Shown piece by piece: positions 22,592-23,114 of a DNA stretch of 23,114 nucleotides. The translations under genes were made by a program, and so were the position numbers. Location: NCBI GenBank assembly GCA_017523185.1, contig JAFWXB010000060.1, positions 1-23,114 on the forward strand, read 5' to 3'. Source of the stretch: Lachnospiraceae bacterium (lineage in GTDB: Bacteria > Bacillota_A > Clostridia > Lachnospirales > Lachnospiraceae). The notes under the pieces are model-generated. The model was given only the letters and a program-made list of their open reading frames with translations, had not been told where the DNA came from and searched no databases. Numbering within the stretch: the stretch's first letter is position 1; the number at the start of each line of letters is the position of its first letter.

Positions 22592-22909
22592 ATGGAAGAA
22601 AAGATAATAATGGAAGTTTGCCCAAATTGTGGAAAACAAAAAGAACGCTCAGAAAAAGAAATCAGAGATTTAACAAATCGTTTATCACGTATTGAAGGAC
22701 AAATTCGTGGAATTAAAGGTATGGTGGAAAAAGATTGTTATTGTACGGATATTTTAATTCAAGTTTCTGCTGTTACGGCAGCGTTAAATAGTTTTAATAA
22801 AGTTTTGCTTACAAATCATATAAAAACGTGTGTGGCACAAGATATTCGTGATGGAAAAGAAGAAACAATTGATGAACTTGTTAATACCTTACAAAAGTTA
22901 ATGAAATAA
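22592..22909 (+). CDS. csoR: CsoR-family copper-sensing transcriptional repressor
   Basis: All-helical DNA-binding repressor released by Cu(I). The core (about 21-104) matches CsoR: NRLSRIEGQIRGIKGM, then C51 in CYCTDILIQVSA, and H76 and C80 in NHIKTCVAQDI, giving the complete Cys-His-Cys copper site. C49 is an additional cysteine two residues before the ligand. The N-terminus adds a CxxC pair (C10, C13 in CPNCGK) before the RSEKE start of the first helix. AGGAG precedes the ATG at good spacing. A likely operator lies in its own promoter. Typical targets are copper-exporting CopA ATPase and CopZ; these would be expected just beyond the right edge. RcnR and FrmR relatives are less likely because the copper ligands are all present. 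Confidence 0.9.
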   Translation: MEEKIIMEVCPNCGKQKERSEKEIRDLTNRLSRIEGQIRGIKGMVEKDCYCTDILIQVSAVTAALNSFNKVLLTNHIKTCVAQDIRDGKEETIDELVNTLQKLMK

Positions 22910-23105
22910 TAGTTAAAAGAATGTAATGAAAGTGGATTATAAATATATGTTTGTGTATATAGTATAATTTTATCTACCATATACAGATATATTTGTAATA
23001 ATATTAAAAAATATTTTTGTGTAAAAGAGAAATTGAAAAGAGTTTTGGAAAATTTTTTAGAGAAAAATATAAAAATTGAAAATATCATTTAGAAAGTGTT
23101 AAATT

Positions 23106-23114
23106 ATGAAACAA
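23106..23114 (+). CDS. Possible start of the next gene (only three codons visible)
   Basis: ATG AAA CAA at the very end of the window, after about 195 gene-free bases downstream of csoR, with GAAAG 8-12 bases before it as a weak ribosome binding site. A copper export gene would fit the csoR context, but nothing in the sequence shows it. Confidence 0.25.

Overview
The window is AT-rich, with Firmicutes-type Shine-Dalgarno sites (AGGAGG and relatives) and sigma-A-like promoters, and it carries a SipL-type spore morphogenesis gene, Veg, a DUF4317 protein and a TetM-like GTPase fused to a YacP-type nuclease. Together these point to an anaerobic, spore-forming clostridium, most likely Lachnospiraceae. 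This is inferred from gene content only; no species can be named. No tRNA, rRNA, CRISPR array, transposon or prophage was seen.

Layout. (1) 1-5525: alpha-glucan use. The end of a MalF-type permease and a complete MalG-type permease are followed by a strong terminator. A new promoter then drives malQ (GH77) and a glycogen-debranching-type amylo-alpha-1,6-glucosidase. Maltodextrins would be imported by the ABC system and processed by transglycosylation and debranching. (2) 5770-6519 (minus): a PlsC-type acyltransferase, convergent with the glucan operon across a bidirectional terminator. (3) 6915-8754: veg and a sipL-like spore gene. The veg terminator hairpin contains the ribosome binding site of sipL. 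(4) 8755-9347: a 593-base gene-free stretch with a multi-branched candidate RNA, a 15-bp hairpin and 10-bp phased repeats, upstream of a secreted NlpC/P60 wall hydrolase. (5) 10823-14830: a SurA-N-like membrane protein, a SEC-C methionine aminopeptidase, a membrane-anchored alpha/beta hydrolase, a CYTH protein translationally coupled to a YihX-like HAD phosphatase, and a small unknown ORF. (6) 14985-16286 (minus): a DUF4317 protein. (7) 16577-19405: a 942-residue fusion of a TetM/EF-G-like GTPase and a Rae1/YacP-like NYN nuclease. (8) 19624-20814: a class I/II aminotransferase. (9) 21098-22373: an ECF sigma factor overlapping a membrane protein that is probably its anti-sigma factor. (10) 22592-22909: a CsoR copper-sensing repressor with a likely operator inside its own promoter; the next gene may begin at the last nine bases.

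The most striking items are the GTPase-nuclease fusion, which joins two modules that both act at the ribosomal A site; the unassigned structured RNA upstream of the NlpC/P60 gene; and the veg-sipL junction, where one hairpin could both end transcription and hide a ribosome binding site.
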